Source: Bacteroidota bacterium
Lineage (GTDB): Bacteria > Bacteroidota > Bacteroidia > NS11-12g > UBA955
Assembly (NCBI GenBank): GCA_030832905.1
Contig: JAURIG010000005.1
Location: 1 to 46,067 of the forward strand
DNA length: 46,067 bases
Reading direction: 5' to 3'
Part shown: positions 9,804-19,617 of the stretch, in pieces
Layout of the letters: each line of letters opens with the position of its first letter
Position numbering within the stretch: the stretch's first letter is position 1
Made by a program: the position numbers and the translations under genes
The notes under the pieces: generated by a model
Database searches by the model: none
Told to the model about the DNA's origin: nothing
What the model saw: the letters and a program-made list of their open reading frames with translations, nothing else

Positions 9804-10561
9804 GCATTCACCTTTTTAATGTATTCTTCTATTGCTTTCACAATAGATGGATTATCTTTAGTAGGCGCTGGAATATTGCATTTAAGCTTATGTTCTGCTA
9901 TTGCTCTTTGGGTACTTTCTCCAAATGCAGCTAAACGGGTATTGTTTTGCTTAAACTTAGGGAAATTGTCAAATAAAGATTTGATATCTGCAGGGCTAAA
10001 GAAAACAATGATGTCATAAAATACATTCTCTAAATCACTCAAATCAGCAGATACAGTTTTATAAAAGGTAGCTTCTTCAAAAGCCAATTTATGTTTTTTA
10101 AAGAAATCAGGAATGGTTGATTTTCTGATATCAGAACATGGAAACAAATACTTTTCAGTTTTGTGGTTTAAGACCAAATTTAAGAAATCTGATTCCAAGT
10201 TGGTTTTTGGATAAAACACCTTGCGTTTTCTTAAGAAAATATACTTTTGGATATACAAACCAATACCCTCAGTTAAACAGAAGTACTTCATGTCTTGAGG
10301 TATCTCAATTCTCAATTCCTCAACCACTCTAAAGAAATGATCAACAGCATTTTTAGAGTTGAAGATAATAGCCGTATGGTTTAGAATATTAACCTTTTTG
10401 CGCCTAATGTCTTTACCCGGAACGGCATCAACTTGAATAAAAGACCTGAAATCAAGCTTGAGCTTGTATTTAGCAACTACGTCATCGAATATCGATTTCT
10501 TGCCCGGCTCTGGCTTGTTTTGAGAAACAAGTATTGTTTTAACTTTAGCCTCTTTAGTCAT
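9800..10561 (-). CDS. hemD: Uroporphyrinogen-III synthase (HemD-like)
   Basis: TAIIFNSKNAVDHFFRVVEEL, FPCSDIRKSTIPDFFKKH, YDIIVFFSPADIKSLFDNFP, AFGESTQRAIAEHKL; followed by DUF4271 as in many Bacteroidota. Confidence 0.85.
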   Translation of the reverse strand: MTKEAKVKTILVSQNKPEPGKKSIFDDVVAKYKLKLDFRSFIQVDAVPGKDIRRKKVNILNHTAIIFNSKNAVDHFFRVVEELRIEIPQDMKYFCLTEGIGLYIQKYIFLRKRKVFYPKTNLESDFLNLVLNHKTEKYLFPCSDIRKSTIPDFFKKHKLAFEEATFYKTVSADLSDLENVFYDIIVFFSPADIKSLFDNFPKFKQNNTRLAAFGESTQRAIAEHKLKCNIPAPTKDNPSIVKAIEEYIKKVNA

Positions 10562-11474
10562 ATGCTAAAATGGTGTTTATCGACTTAATTAATACCAATA
10601 ATGGTAAAATTTCGAAGGCGCAAAGATATAAAATTAAAATGAAATTAGATTGGTTTTGCAAAAAGCGCCCTGAAAAAACAAACTTAAAGATGCTCGTGGC
10701 ATATACTAACATCATATAGACCACCATAATGACTATAATTATCAATCTTAAGTTCATGGTTGAACTGTAATATACCATCAACAATATTGGCAATAACACC
10801 AAACTCGCTGAATAGGCATGAATGCGGTAGATAATAGCATAATCCTTATTCAAAGCTGGTTGGCTAAAGGCAAATGCAAATACATTTTTTAACCATTGAT
10901 TGATGAGCATTAAAAGAATAGTAAACCCTGAAACATACAAAACCAATAACAAATCTGGAGTGTCTTGAAAGGCATAGCTTGACTTAATAAAAACAAATAA
11001 ACCCATAGCTAAACTTTGACTAATGATCAGCCAAGTCAATAATTTACTATTGGTAAACACGCTGGTTTGTGTGGTAAAAAACTCATTAAAACTAATGCTG
11101 CTAAACCATGCCTTATTGATTAGCCGGTACTGCAAGGCATAAGCATTCTTGAAAAACAGAATCAACAAAGCAATCACAAAGGCCCAAATAAAAATTAAAT
11201 AATTGTTCAAATTCCTTCTAATAGGAGGATTGTGAGAAGCGGTTAAAGTTTTTCTGAGATTAATTTTAGACTTTCTAAAAATTTCGCGGTCAAAAGGAAT
11301 GAACTTGGCATAGAACAAAGTATCTATCCTCAAAATAGAATCTTTATACAGGCTATCAAGCCTCATTAATTCCATGGAATCTTCATGGTTTAATGATAGC
11401 GTGTCAATGCCTTGCGCTTTTGTTTGCAGAGCGAAAGTAAAGAAAAGCAGCGCTATGATGAATGATTTAAAAAT
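10554..11474 (-). CDS. DUF4271 membrane protein; start probably upstream at a non-ATG codon (ATT 11474 or ATA 11480)
   Basis: Track ORF 10554..11375 has multiple TM segments typical of DUF4271; in-frame upstream extension IFKSFIIALLFFTFALQTKAQGIDTLSLNHEDS- encodes a signal peptide. Confidence 0.75.
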   Translation of the reverse strand: MFKSFIIALLFFTFALQTKAQGIDTLSLNHEDSMELMRLDSLYKDSILRIDTLFYAKFIPFDREIFRKSKINLRKTLTASHNPPIRRNLNNYLIFIWAFVIALLILFFKNAYALQYRLINKAWFSSISFNEFFTTQTSVFTNSKLLTWLIISQSLAMGLFVFIKSSYAFQDTPDLLLVLYVSGFTILLMLINQWLKNVFAFAFSQPALNKDYAIIYRIHAYSASLVLLPILLMVYYSSTMNLRLIIIVIMVVYMMLVYATSIFKFVFSGRFLQNQSNFILILYLCAFEILPLLVLIKSINTILAYD

Positions 11475-13194
11475 AACTATTGATGCCTAAATGAAATTTT
11501 CCGTTTTTGATCAATATGGGCTCTCCGGCAGTTTTGCCAAGCGCATAAACAATTTGGAGCAAACCAGCTGAGGTTTGTAGGCTAGCACCTATACCAAAAC
11601 CAATGGCGGTTTGACGAACCGGAACCTTGAGCGAGTTGTTTTTATCTTCGTAATATGCGCCATTCACAAAGCACTTAACATGACTTAAGGGTGAAAGTAA
11701 TTTTCTGTATTCTAAATCAAGCATATTGAAGTTGCTTGCAAATATACTTTGTTCGTTGAAACCTTTTAAAGAATTCAATCCGCCTTCTCTAAATAATTCA
11801 TTAAAATAAATTTGATCCGCAACTATTTGAGAAAAATAACAGCCCATTTTAATGGTTTGAGAACTATTGATTGGCGAATATAGTTCAGCTTTTAAGGTGT
11901 ATTGCCCTTGGAAATTTTTTAAATTCATTGAATCGTAAATTGATTTTCCGTTCCAAGTTAATTGCTCAATAGTTGGTAACTTGATTAAAGTTTTATAACC
12001 TAGAGAGGCCCTAGCTTCAATTTGCAAACCCTTTAGCGGATTTAATGGATTGTCTAATTGAGTGAATTGCCATTGCATGCCATATTGTTGATTGATCATA
12101 CTATGGGCATTTGGTAAGCGTTTAGTTAAGCGAATTTCGGAGGTATCTACTGAATTTAAATTGGTGCTACTTCTTTGGTAAAACCATTGAAAACCATTTA
12201 AGCCAGAAGTGTAGTATTGGCAACCTATTTGGGTTTGATTGGTGCTAAAACTACTATCGTATTTTAAAAAATTTAATTTAAAATCAAGCCCCAAAGGACT
12301 TGCAAATAAATAGGGTAAATTGATGCTGGATTTTAGCTCTTGTGTATTGGGCTTAAAACTTCTCCAATGCAGCTGTAATGCCTTAGCTGACCTAAATAAA
12401 TTGTTAAGCTTGATTTGCATTTCACCTGTTAACAAAAGCTTGGCATTATTAGCATTGGGTGCAAATCCAAGAACGGCATTAACTTGATCACATGGTCTTG
12501 ATTTGAGATACACAAAAGGCTTGGCTTTACCTGAAGCATAGAAGGCCATTTGACTGGGGTGTTCCAAGCTCAAAAAGGGTAACTGTTGTAATTTACGATC
12601 CATGGCTTTGTAAGCTATTTCATTGTATAGTGCATGTGGGGTCATGCCTAAATAGGCGCTTAAAAATGAAGGACTGATCAGTTGATTGTCTTCTAATTGA
12701 ATAGAATCATAGGTCATTTTAATGCCACATTGAATGCTAAAGCTCACTTGCAGCATAGAATCCAACAATTGAAAACTCGGCTTCACAATTGAAAATGGAT
12801 AACCATTTTGCTCTAAATGGTTTAAAACCATATAGGCTTGTTGTAAAAAAACAGTTGAATCAAGGGCTGTTGATATAGCTTGAATGGGCGGAATATAAAT
12901 TGGGTTATCAATTACTAATTGTGTGACTTTCATTTTGTAGCGAGGCCCTGGATAAAACTCAATATAAGTGAAGGCAGTATCTTGTTTTATGCCATCTATG
13001 CTGGCCTCTAAATACCCATTTAAGCGATAGGTATTGATGAAGCGATTCAAGGCTATGGGCAAATGACTGCTATCTGCACTTTGTGGCAAAGGCACATTTA
13101 GTGGATTACATGACACTTTAAGTAATTGGGTATCTGACAGCGTAAAAGAAGTGGTCAAAAAATAAATGAACGCTATAAAGGCCGTCGTTTTCAA
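11467..13194 (-). CDS. Omp85/BamA-TamA-like outer-membrane protein (POTRA-like N-term, surface antigen D15-like C-term)
   Basis: Signal peptide, POTRA-like strands, barrel with FREGGLNSLKGFNEQSIFAS and C-terminal GLLQIVYALGK...KFHLGINSYF; TTG start. Confidence 0.82.
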   Translation of the reverse strand: MKTTAFIAFIYFLTTSFTLSDTQLLKVSCNPLNVPLPQSADSSHLPIALNRFINTYRLNGYLEASIDGIKQDTAFTYIEFYPGPRYKMKVTQLVIDNPIYIPPIQAISTALDSTVFLQQAYMVLNHLEQNGYPFSIVKPSFQLLDSMLQVSFSIQCGIKMTYDSIQLEDNQLISPSFLSAYLGMTPHALYNEIAYKAMDRKLQQLPFLSLEHPSQMAFYASGKAKPFVYLKSRPCDQVNAVLGFAPNANNAKLLLTGEMQIKLNNLFRSAKALQLHWRSFKPNTQELKSSINLPYLFASPLGLDFKLNFLKYDSSFSTNQTQIGCQYYTSGLNGFQWFYQRSSTNLNSVDTSEIRLTKRLPNAHSMINQQYGMQWQFTQLDNPLNPLKGLQIEARASLGYKTLIKLPTIEQLTWNGKSIYDSMNLKNFQGQYTLKAELYSPINSSQTIKMGCYFSQIVADQIYFNELFREGGLNSLKGFNEQSIFASNFNMLDLEYRKLLSPLSHVKCFVNGAYYEDKNNSLKVPVRQTAIGFGIGASLQTSAGLLQIVYALGKTAGEPILIKNGKFHLGINSYF

Positions 13195-13204
13195 TTGTTG
13201 TTGA

Positions 13205-13255
13205 CAAATTTAATTCATAAATACTCACAACCATACAATGTAAATAATAATTTTG
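13205..13255. promoter_or_regulatory. Divergent promoter region between the Omp85 gene and the small lipoprotein gene
   Basis: Minus TAAATTTG (13212-13205), plus TAATTTTG (13248-13255); both fit the TAnnTTTG -7 consensus. Confidence 0.5.
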
Positions 13256-13269
13256 TCGTTAATCATAGT

Positions 13270-13395
13270 ATGAGATCAAAAGCCATTTTTAAATTAGTTA
13301 TCGGATTGGTTTTCATAACGCTTATAAGCGCTTGTGGAGGACCCAGAAAATGTAACGGACAACGCGGTATTAAAACAGAAATGGGCACCATGTAA
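13270..13395 (+). CDS. Small (41 aa) predicted lipoprotein
   Basis: MRSKAIFKLVIGLVFITLISACGGPRKCNGQRGIKTEMGTM; lipobox LISAC. Confidence 0.7.
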   Translation: MRSKAIFKLVIGLVFITLISACGGPRKCNGQRGIKTEMGTM

Positions 13396-13401
13396 GCACT
13401 T

Positions 13402-13860
13402 ATGAAACTGCTCTTTGTTTGTTTAGGAAATATCTGCAGAAGCCCTATGGCTGAAGGTCTAATGGCTCACCATTTAGAACGTTTGGGGCTTAATAATCAC
13501 ATAGAAGTAGATTCCTGTGGCACTGGCGATTGGCATGCTGGTGAATTAGCTGATCCAAGAATGCGTTCAACGGCTTTAAAAAATGGCATTGAATTAACCC
13601 ACAGAGCTCGGCAAATAACCCTTCAAGACTTTGATGTTTTCGATCATATATTGGTGATGGATCATCAAAATTTAAGCGATGTTGTAGCGCTCAACCCTGG
13701 CATGTCTCACAAGGTGAAACTCATGGCAGATTGGCATCCGGGGCATCAAAACAAAATTGTTCCTGACCCCTATTTCGGAGATCAAAAAGGATTCGATGAT
13801 GTATTTCATCTACTGAACGAAATCACTGAACACATTGCTAAAGATCTTCATCAACAATAA
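13402..13860 (+). CDS. Low-molecular-weight protein-tyrosine phosphatase
   Basis: LFVCLGNICRSPMAEG (CX5R P-loop), VPDPYFGDQKGFDDVF. Confidence 0.96.
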   Translation: MKLLFVCLGNICRSPMAEGLMAHHLERLGLNNHIEVDSCGTGDWHAGELADPRMRSTALKNGIELTHRARQITLQDFDVFDHILVMDHQNLSDVVALNPGMSHKVKLMADWHPGHQNKIVPDPYFGDQKGFDDVFHLLNEITEHIAKDLHQQ

Positions 13861-15319
13861 CAAATCTTACCAAGTACACAAACTGTATTTTGGTGCATTA
13901 GCTAACATGGCTTTTGCACTGGGATTATTCATGGCTATGGTTCAGCCTGGTAGCCTTTTCACAGATGGCAGTATATTTTCTGCAGTAGCTTTAAAAGACT
14001 TGCATGGTGGCCAATTGTACCTCAATGCATGGGAAAACAAGCCCCCTGGCATTTATTACTTAATTGAAGGCTTTTTATTGTTGATTCCCAACCCTGTATA
14101 TGCAGTATATGCATTGGCCGTGAGCGTTTTTTTAAGCCTAGCGGCTTGTCAATTTTACATCATTTACAGACAAACTGAATCGTTTGGATTGTCATTGATT
14201 ATTGCCTTTATAGCCAGCTATTTTACAGTCTACAAAAACAATATTGCTGAAGGACTAATGACTGAAATTTACGGCACTGTTTGCATTATTATTGGGCTTG
14301 CGGCTTATAGCCATTATGCTCAACACAAACAGTTTAAACTATTGCTCTTAGGCGCTATAAGTATTGGCGCCAGCTTTTGGTTTAAAGAACCATTTGCATT
14401 ACTCTATGCATGTGTGCTCCTGTTGTTCATGACTAAAACCATGCAGCATAAACAAAGACTGCAATTGTTTTTGGTAAGTCTTATACCAACTGTGCTATGC
14501 TTGATCATGCTTTGGATAGACAAAGATGCTCATGGAAACAGTGCTTTACAAGGCTATATTGATGCCGTAAAATACAATTTTAATTACCTACAAGCTGAAC
14601 AAGCAATAGCCTATAAAACCAAACTCAACAGTCTTTACGAGCACTTCATCAGATATGGCATTGGCATGTTGTTCCTCATGCTGTATATGAGCATCAAACT
14701 TGTACGTCAAAAAGGGGCGCTTATTGATGTCATTTTGATGTGGGGCATAGTGGTTTCAGCAGGCTTTATTTTCTGGTCTTCTCCTTATGATTTTGGCCAC
14801 TATTACTTCCCTTTATTTGCCTTATTCTATATAGGCTTTGCCTTGTTGTATGGCCAATTCAATCGCTTGTATAAAGGTAGCCTAACATTGACTGTAGGAT
14901 TGTTGGGACTCTTTCAAATGTATGCCATAGACAAAACGCCGCTGAAATTAAATTATGAGCTACAGGCTTATCAAGAAGACAATATTGTAAAAACACTAAA
15001 AAAACAGCCCCATAAAACCTTATTTGTAGACTATGTCAACAAAGGTGATTATTACCTTAAATCTGGCTTAAACTATACAACTTTCTTACCCTTAGCGCTG
15101 CAGGTTCATTTTAATGAAAGCCCACAAGGCTTAAAAAACAGAGAACGCATTTGGAAAGAATTGAGCCAACACAAACCTGATTTTTTAATTACCACTTATA
15201 CCACTTCTTATTTCTCGTGGTTCTTGCCTGATCCTGACTTTTACAAATCGAATTACACAAAAGTCGACAGTGTCATTAAGGTTGATGAAAATCCTGTATA
15301 TCTATGGCAACTTAAGTGA
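13835..15319 (+). CDS. GT39/PMT-like multi-pass membrane glycosyltransferase (start uncertain)
   Basis: Early DGSIFSAVALKDLHGGQLYLNAWENKPPGIYYL (acidic luminal loop and NKPP motif), multiple TM helices. Confidence 0.7.
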   Translation: MLKIFINNNKSYQVHKLYFGALANMAFALGLFMAMVQPGSLFTDGSIFSAVALKDLHGGQLYLNAWENKPPGIYYLIEGFLLLIPNPVYAVYALAVSVFLSLAACQFYIIYRQTESFGLSLIIAFIASYFTVYKNNIAEGLMTEIYGTVCIIIGLAAYSHYAQHKQFKLLLLGAISIGASFWFKEPFALLYACVLLLFMTKTMQHKQRLQLFLVSLIPTVLCLIMLWIDKDAHGNSALQGYIDAVKYNFNYLQAEQAIAYKTKLNSLYEHFIRYGIGMLFLMLYMSIKLVRQKGALIDVILMWGIVVSAGFIFWSSPYDFGHYYFPLFALFYIGFALLYGQFNRLYKGSLTLTVGLLGLFQMYAIDKTPLKLNYELQAYQEDNIVKTLKKQPHKTLFVDYVNKGDYYLKSGLNYTTFLPLALQVHFNESPQGLKNRERIWKELSQHKPDFLITTYTTSYFSWFLPDPDFYKSNYTKVDSVIKVDENPVYLWQLK

Positions 15320-15342
15320 ACTTAAGATATTACATTTGCAAC

Positions 15343-16608
15343 ATGCAATTTGAAAATTCTTTAGCATTTGCTAGGAGAGCAGACAGCGAAGACGCATTGT
15401 CAGGATTTAGAGCAGAATTTTATGTGCCCGAAATCAATGGAAAACCAAGTATTTATTTGACAGGTAACTCATTAGGCTTATTGCCAAGAGCTGCGGAAAA
15501 AGCAATTCAAACGGAACTTGAAGATTGGAAAAATCTGGGCGTTGAAGGCCATTTTCACGGCCAAAATCCATGGTTCCACTACCATAAATTTTTAACAGAA
15601 AACGCTGCTAACATAGTTGGAGCAAAACCGATTGAAGTAGTAGTGATGAATCAGTTGAGTTCAAATTTGCATTTCTTATTTGTCAGTTTTTACAGACCGA
15701 ATCAACAGCGCTATAAAATCATTATGGAAGCTGGTGCATTTCCGAGTGATATGTACTTGGTGGAATCTCAAGTTAAATTTCATGGCTTAGATCCAAAAGA
15801 AGCCATTATTGAGGTAGCACCAAGACCAGGTGAACATGCACTCAGACACGAAGACATTATTCAAACCATTGAAACCCATAAAAACGAATTGGCTTTAGTC
15901 TTCTTTAGTGGAGTTCAATATTATACTGGTCAAGTATTTAATATCAAATCCATTGCTGCAAAAGCCCATGAAGTTGGCGCATTGGCAGGATTTGACTTAG
16001 CGCATGCGGTAGGTAATATTGATTTGCAATTACACGAATGGCAAGTTGATTTTGCTGCTTGGTGCAGTTATAAATATTTGAATTCAGGGCCGGGAAGTGT
16101 AGGTGGTGCTTTTGTGCATGAAAAATACGCAAACGACACAGATTTGCCTCGATTTGCTGGCTGGTGGGGACACAATGAAAACGAGCGTTTCAAAATGTTA
16201 AAAGGCTTTATTCCTGAGCCTGGTGCAGCTGGTTGGCAAGTCAGTAATGCGCCTGTTTTGAGTATGTCTGTACACAAAGCTTCACTTGAGATATTTGCAA
16301 AAGCAGGCATGCAACGCATCATTAAAAAAGGACAGCAATTAAATGCTTACTTGGAATACATTGTTTTAGCAGCTTGTCAAAACAATAAATTTTTGGACTT
16401 GAATATTATCACACCGGCGGCACCTGAGAGAGGTTGTCAGTTAAGTATTTTAACCGGTGAAAATGGTAAAGCATTGTTTGATCATTTAACCAATCATGGC
16501 GTTATTGCTGATTGGCGCAATCCAAATGTGATCCGCATGGCGCCTGTAGGATTATACAATACCTTTGAAGACCTATACAAATTAGGACAAATTTTATCTG
16601 ATTTTTAG
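15343..16608 (+). CDS. kynU: Kynureninase
   Basis: GNSLGLLPRAAEKAIQTELEDWKNLGVEGH, FDLAHAVGNIDLQLHEWQVDFAAWCSYKYLNSGPGSVGGAFVHEK (PLP lysine), RFAGWWGHNE. Confidence 0.97.
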   Translation: MQFENSLAFARRADSEDALSGFRAEFYVPEINGKPSIYLTGNSLGLLPRAAEKAIQTELEDWKNLGVEGHFHGQNPWFHYHKFLTENAANIVGAKPIEVVVMNQLSSNLHFLFVSFYRPNQQRYKIIMEAGAFPSDMYLVESQVKFHGLDPKEAIIEVAPRPGEHALRHEDIIQTIETHKNELALVFFSGVQYYTGQVFNIKSIAAKAHEVGALAGFDLAHAVGNIDLQLHEWQVDFAAWCSYKYLNSGPGSVGGAFVHEKYANDTDLPRFAGWWGHNENERFKMLKGFIPEPGAAGWQVSNAPVLSMSVHKASLEIFAKAGMQRIIKKGQQLNAYLEYIVLAACQNNKFLDLNIITPAAPERGCQLSILTGENGKALFDHLTNHGVIADWRNPNVIRMAPVGLYNTFEDLYKLGQILSDF

Positions 16609-16611
16609 ACA

Positions 16612-17463
16612 ATGAAAAATTACCTTGAAGTAAGCCTTACTGCTACTGAACCCATTGAGGCTCACGTAGAAATTATTACCGCCTATCTATCAGAATTTGG
16701 ATTCGAAGGATCTGCTGAAGACGAACAAGTTAAAGCCTATATCGCTGTTGGCGAGCATTCGGAAACTGATATAAAAGTCTTGATTGATGAGTTGATTGAA
16801 AAAGGACTTTGCGAAAAAGCCTATCAAATTGAAACCATTGCGCCTAAGAATTGGAATGAAGAATGGGAGAAGAATTATTTTCAACCCATCGTTATTGGTG
16901 AACAATGTTTAATCAAAAGCAGTTTTCACCAAACAGATTTAAAGGCCAAATACGAGATTGTAATTGATCCTAAAATGAGTTTCGGTACAGGTCATCATGA
17001 AACCACTAGTATGATGGCTGAATACATTTTAGAGCTTGAATTGGCAGATAAAATGATATTGGATATGGGTACTGGTACCGGCATACTTGGTATACTTGCT
17101 TCTCTGATTGGCTGCAAAAAAGTTATTGGCATTGACAATGATAGCTGGTGCTATGAAAATGCTCAAGAGAACATTGAAAAAAACCATATTGACAATTTTG
17201 AAATGCACTTAGGGGATGCTGGTCTTTTAAAATCTTATCCCAATGCTTTTGATTTGATAATCGCCAATATTAATCGCCATATTTTGTTGGCAGACATCAA
17301 GTATTATCATCAGAGCATGCACAAAGGCAGCACATTGCTTTTAAGTGGCTTTTATGAATCCGATCTTGAAGAGATTGAAAAAGAGTGCTTAAAATATGGA
17401 CTTAAACGCATTGACTACAAAATGAAGCGTTCATGGGTAGCTGCACAATTTAACTATCAATAA
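16612..17463 (+). CDS. prmA: Ribosomal protein L11 methyltransferase
   Basis: FGTGHHETTSMM, ILDMGTGTGILGILASLIGCKKVIGIDND, DLIIANINRHILL, LLLSGFYESD. Confidence 0.95.
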   Translation: MKNYLEVSLTATEPIEAHVEIITAYLSEFGFEGSAEDEQVKAYIAVGEHSETDIKVLIDELIEKGLCEKAYQIETIAPKNWNEEWEKNYFQPIVIGEQCLIKSSFHQTDLKAKYEIVIDPKMSFGTGHHETTSMMAEYILELELADKMILDMGTGTGILGILASLIGCKKVIGIDNDSWCYENAQENIEKNHIDNFEMHLGDAGLLKSYPNAFDLIIANINRHILLADIKYYHQSMHKGSTLLLSGFYESDLEEIEKECLKYGLKRIDYKMKRSWVAAQFNYQ

Positions 17464-18168
17464 ATGGAATTAAATAAGAAGGTTGCTATTGTAACAGGTG
17501 TAAGCAAAGGCATAGGTGAAGCCCTTTGCAAAGCGCTACTGGCTGAGGGTTGTATGGTGTATGGATTAGGCATTAATGCCCCTCCTATCCAAGATCAAAA
17601 TTTACAATTTATTCCTACCGATATTCGTTCATTTGCAGCGGTTGAATCTGCCATTCAAACCATAGTAAAACAAAAGCAACATGTGCATATACTCATTAAC
17701 AACGCGGGTTTGGGGTATTTTGCTAATGTAGAAGATTTACCATTAGAACAATGGGATCAAATGTTTCAAACAAATATCAATGGTATGTTTTATACCTGCA
17801 AATTGACAGTTCCGGTAATGAAGCAACAAGGTATTGGTCATATCGTGAATATATCAAGCACAGCTGGTCTTGAAGGCATGCCTATGGTAAGCGGCTATTG
17901 CGCCACCAAATGGGCTGTAAAAGGCTTCAGTGAAAGTTTATGGCGCGAATTAAGAGACCACAAAATCAAAGTGACTTGTGTATATCCGGGCAGCGTTAAA
18001 ACAGATTTCTTTAGAAACAGCCCTGGCATTCAAGCGCATGATTATATGCTCATGCCATCAGACGTTGCTGAGCTTATTTTACATGCACTTAAAGCGCCAG
18101 ATAATTGCCATCAGGTGAATTTAGAGATAAGACCTCTGCAACCTAAGGGGCCTAAAACCAAACAATAA
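17464..18168 (+). CDS. Short-chain dehydrogenase/reductase
   Basis: VTGVSKGIGEALC, LINNAGLGYF, NISSTAG, YCATKWAVKGF (YxxxK). Confidence 0.95.
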   Translation: MELNKKVAIVTGVSKGIGEALCKALLAEGCMVYGLGINAPPIQDQNLQFIPTDIRSFAAVESAIQTIVKQKQHVHILINNAGLGYFANVEDLPLEQWDQMFQTNINGMFYTCKLTVPVMKQQGIGHIVNISSTAGLEGMPMVSGYCATKWAVKGFSESLWRELRDHKIKVTCVYPGSVKTDFFRNSPGIQAHDYMLMPSDVAELILHALKAPDNCHQVNLEIRPLQPKGPKTKQ

Positions 18169-18194
18169 TATTAATCAATAGGCGTTATTTGCTC

Positions 18195-19616
18195 GTGAAA
18201 TTCCTTAAATCCTTTAGCCTGTTTTGTTTGCTCATACTGTGTTTACAGTCATGCAAAAAGGAATTGGTATTTATTAAGGGTCCGGTGGCCATCAACTTGT
18301 CTGAAGACACTGTGTTTTTCGATACCGTTTTTACCCAATTGAATGGCGGTAATTATCCACGTTCAATGACTAAAAAAATGATGGTCAGCAACCCGTACAA
18401 AGAAAGCATTAAGCTCAATGTATCTGTTATGGGCGGCAGTCAATCGGCCTACAGAATTAATGTAGATGGGCAAACCGGAAGAGTGATTAGAGAGGTTGAA
18501 ATTCTACCCAAAGACAGCGCCTGGGTATTTATTGAAGCCAGCTTAACGCCCAATAACCAGACCTTACCTGCCCTTGTTAGAGACAGCCTTTTGTTTGAAG
18601 TCAATGGCAATGAACAATTTGTTCAATTGGCAGCCTATGGTTGGGATGCCTATTATTTAAAAGATACGGTGTTTAATCAAACCCTTAGTTTAAATGCAAC
18701 GGATAAACCATACGTGATTGTCAATACCATTTTCGTTGATAAGAATACCACCGTAAGCATTGGCCCTGGAACGCATTTTTATGCTACTCCAAATGCCTTT
18801 ATTGTTAGCAATAATAAGAAAATCAACATAGGCAGCATCAATGTTTTTGGCACTTTAAAAATCAATGGCACTCAAGCCAACCCTGTCATTTTTGAGGGCG
18901 ATCGATTAGACAATGCCTTTCAAAATACGCCTGGACAATGGAGAGGCATACATTATTGGAGAGGCAGTGTCAACAATGAAATTACGCATGCCATCATTAA
19001 AAATGCAACAGTAGGTTTACAGATTGACTCATTACCTGAAAGCGGCGTATATGGCTTAACAGTTAAACAATCAACCATTAAAAACTGTAGTGCCTATGGT
19101 GTATTAGGCTTAACGGCCAAAACCTATTTTGAAAACACTGTGATTAGCCATTGTGGCGCCAATACCTTTATTGGTTATATAGGTGGTGACTATACCTTTA
19201 AGCACTGTAGTTTTTACAACCCAAGCAATGGTCGTAAAGATGCGCAAATACTGTTTAACAATGTGCTTCGCGACGAAAACAATGTAGCAATCAGAAATTA
19301 CAGCTTAAGCATACATTTAATCAACAGCATCATCTGGGGCAGTTTAGACAATGAACTCAGCCTCGATTTAAATCAAGCCATTACTTTGGCAGAAATGGAT
19401 CATTGTATATACAAATCAAAAAGTAATTACAATGCATGGGGCAGCAATAACCTTAGAAATATTGATCCAATGTATAAGGATGTCAATCTATGGGATTTGT
19501 CTTTAAAAGCAGGGTCACCGGCTATTAATCAAGCTGATCAAACCAATAGCTGTAGTACAGATATTAATGACAAAACAAGAGATGCGCAACCAGATATTGG
19601 CGCATTTGAGTTTTAA
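18195..19616 (+). CDS. Lipoprotein with right-handed parallel beta-helix domain (start TTG 18189 or GTG 18195)
   Basis: Signal/lipobox LLILCLQSCKKE; C-terminal SPAINQADQTNSCSTDINDKTRDAQPDIGAFEF characteristic of parallel beta-helix surface proteins. Confidence 0.8.
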   Translation: MKFLKSFSLFCLLILCLQSCKKELVFIKGPVAINLSEDTVFFDTVFTQLNGGNYPRSMTKKMMVSNPYKESIKLNVSVMGGSQSAYRINVDGQTGRVIREVEILPKDSAWVFIEASLTPNNQTLPALVRDSLLFEVNGNEQFVQLAAYGWDAYYLKDTVFNQTLSLNATDKPYVIVNTIFVDKNTTVSIGPGTHFYATPNAFIVSNNKKINIGSINVFGTLKINGTQANPVIFEGDRLDNAFQNTPGQWRGIHYWRGSVNNEITHAIIKNATVGLQIDSLPESGVYGLTVKQSTIKNCSAYGVLGLTAKTYFENTVISHCGANTFIGYIGGDYTFKHCSFYNPSNGRKDAQILFNNVLRDENNVAIRNYSLSIHLINSIIWGSLDNELSLDLNQAITLAEMDHCIYKSKSNYNAWGSNNLRNIDPMYKDVNLWDLSLKAGSPAINQADQTNSCSTDINDKTRDAQPDIGAFEF

Positions 19617-19617
19617 A

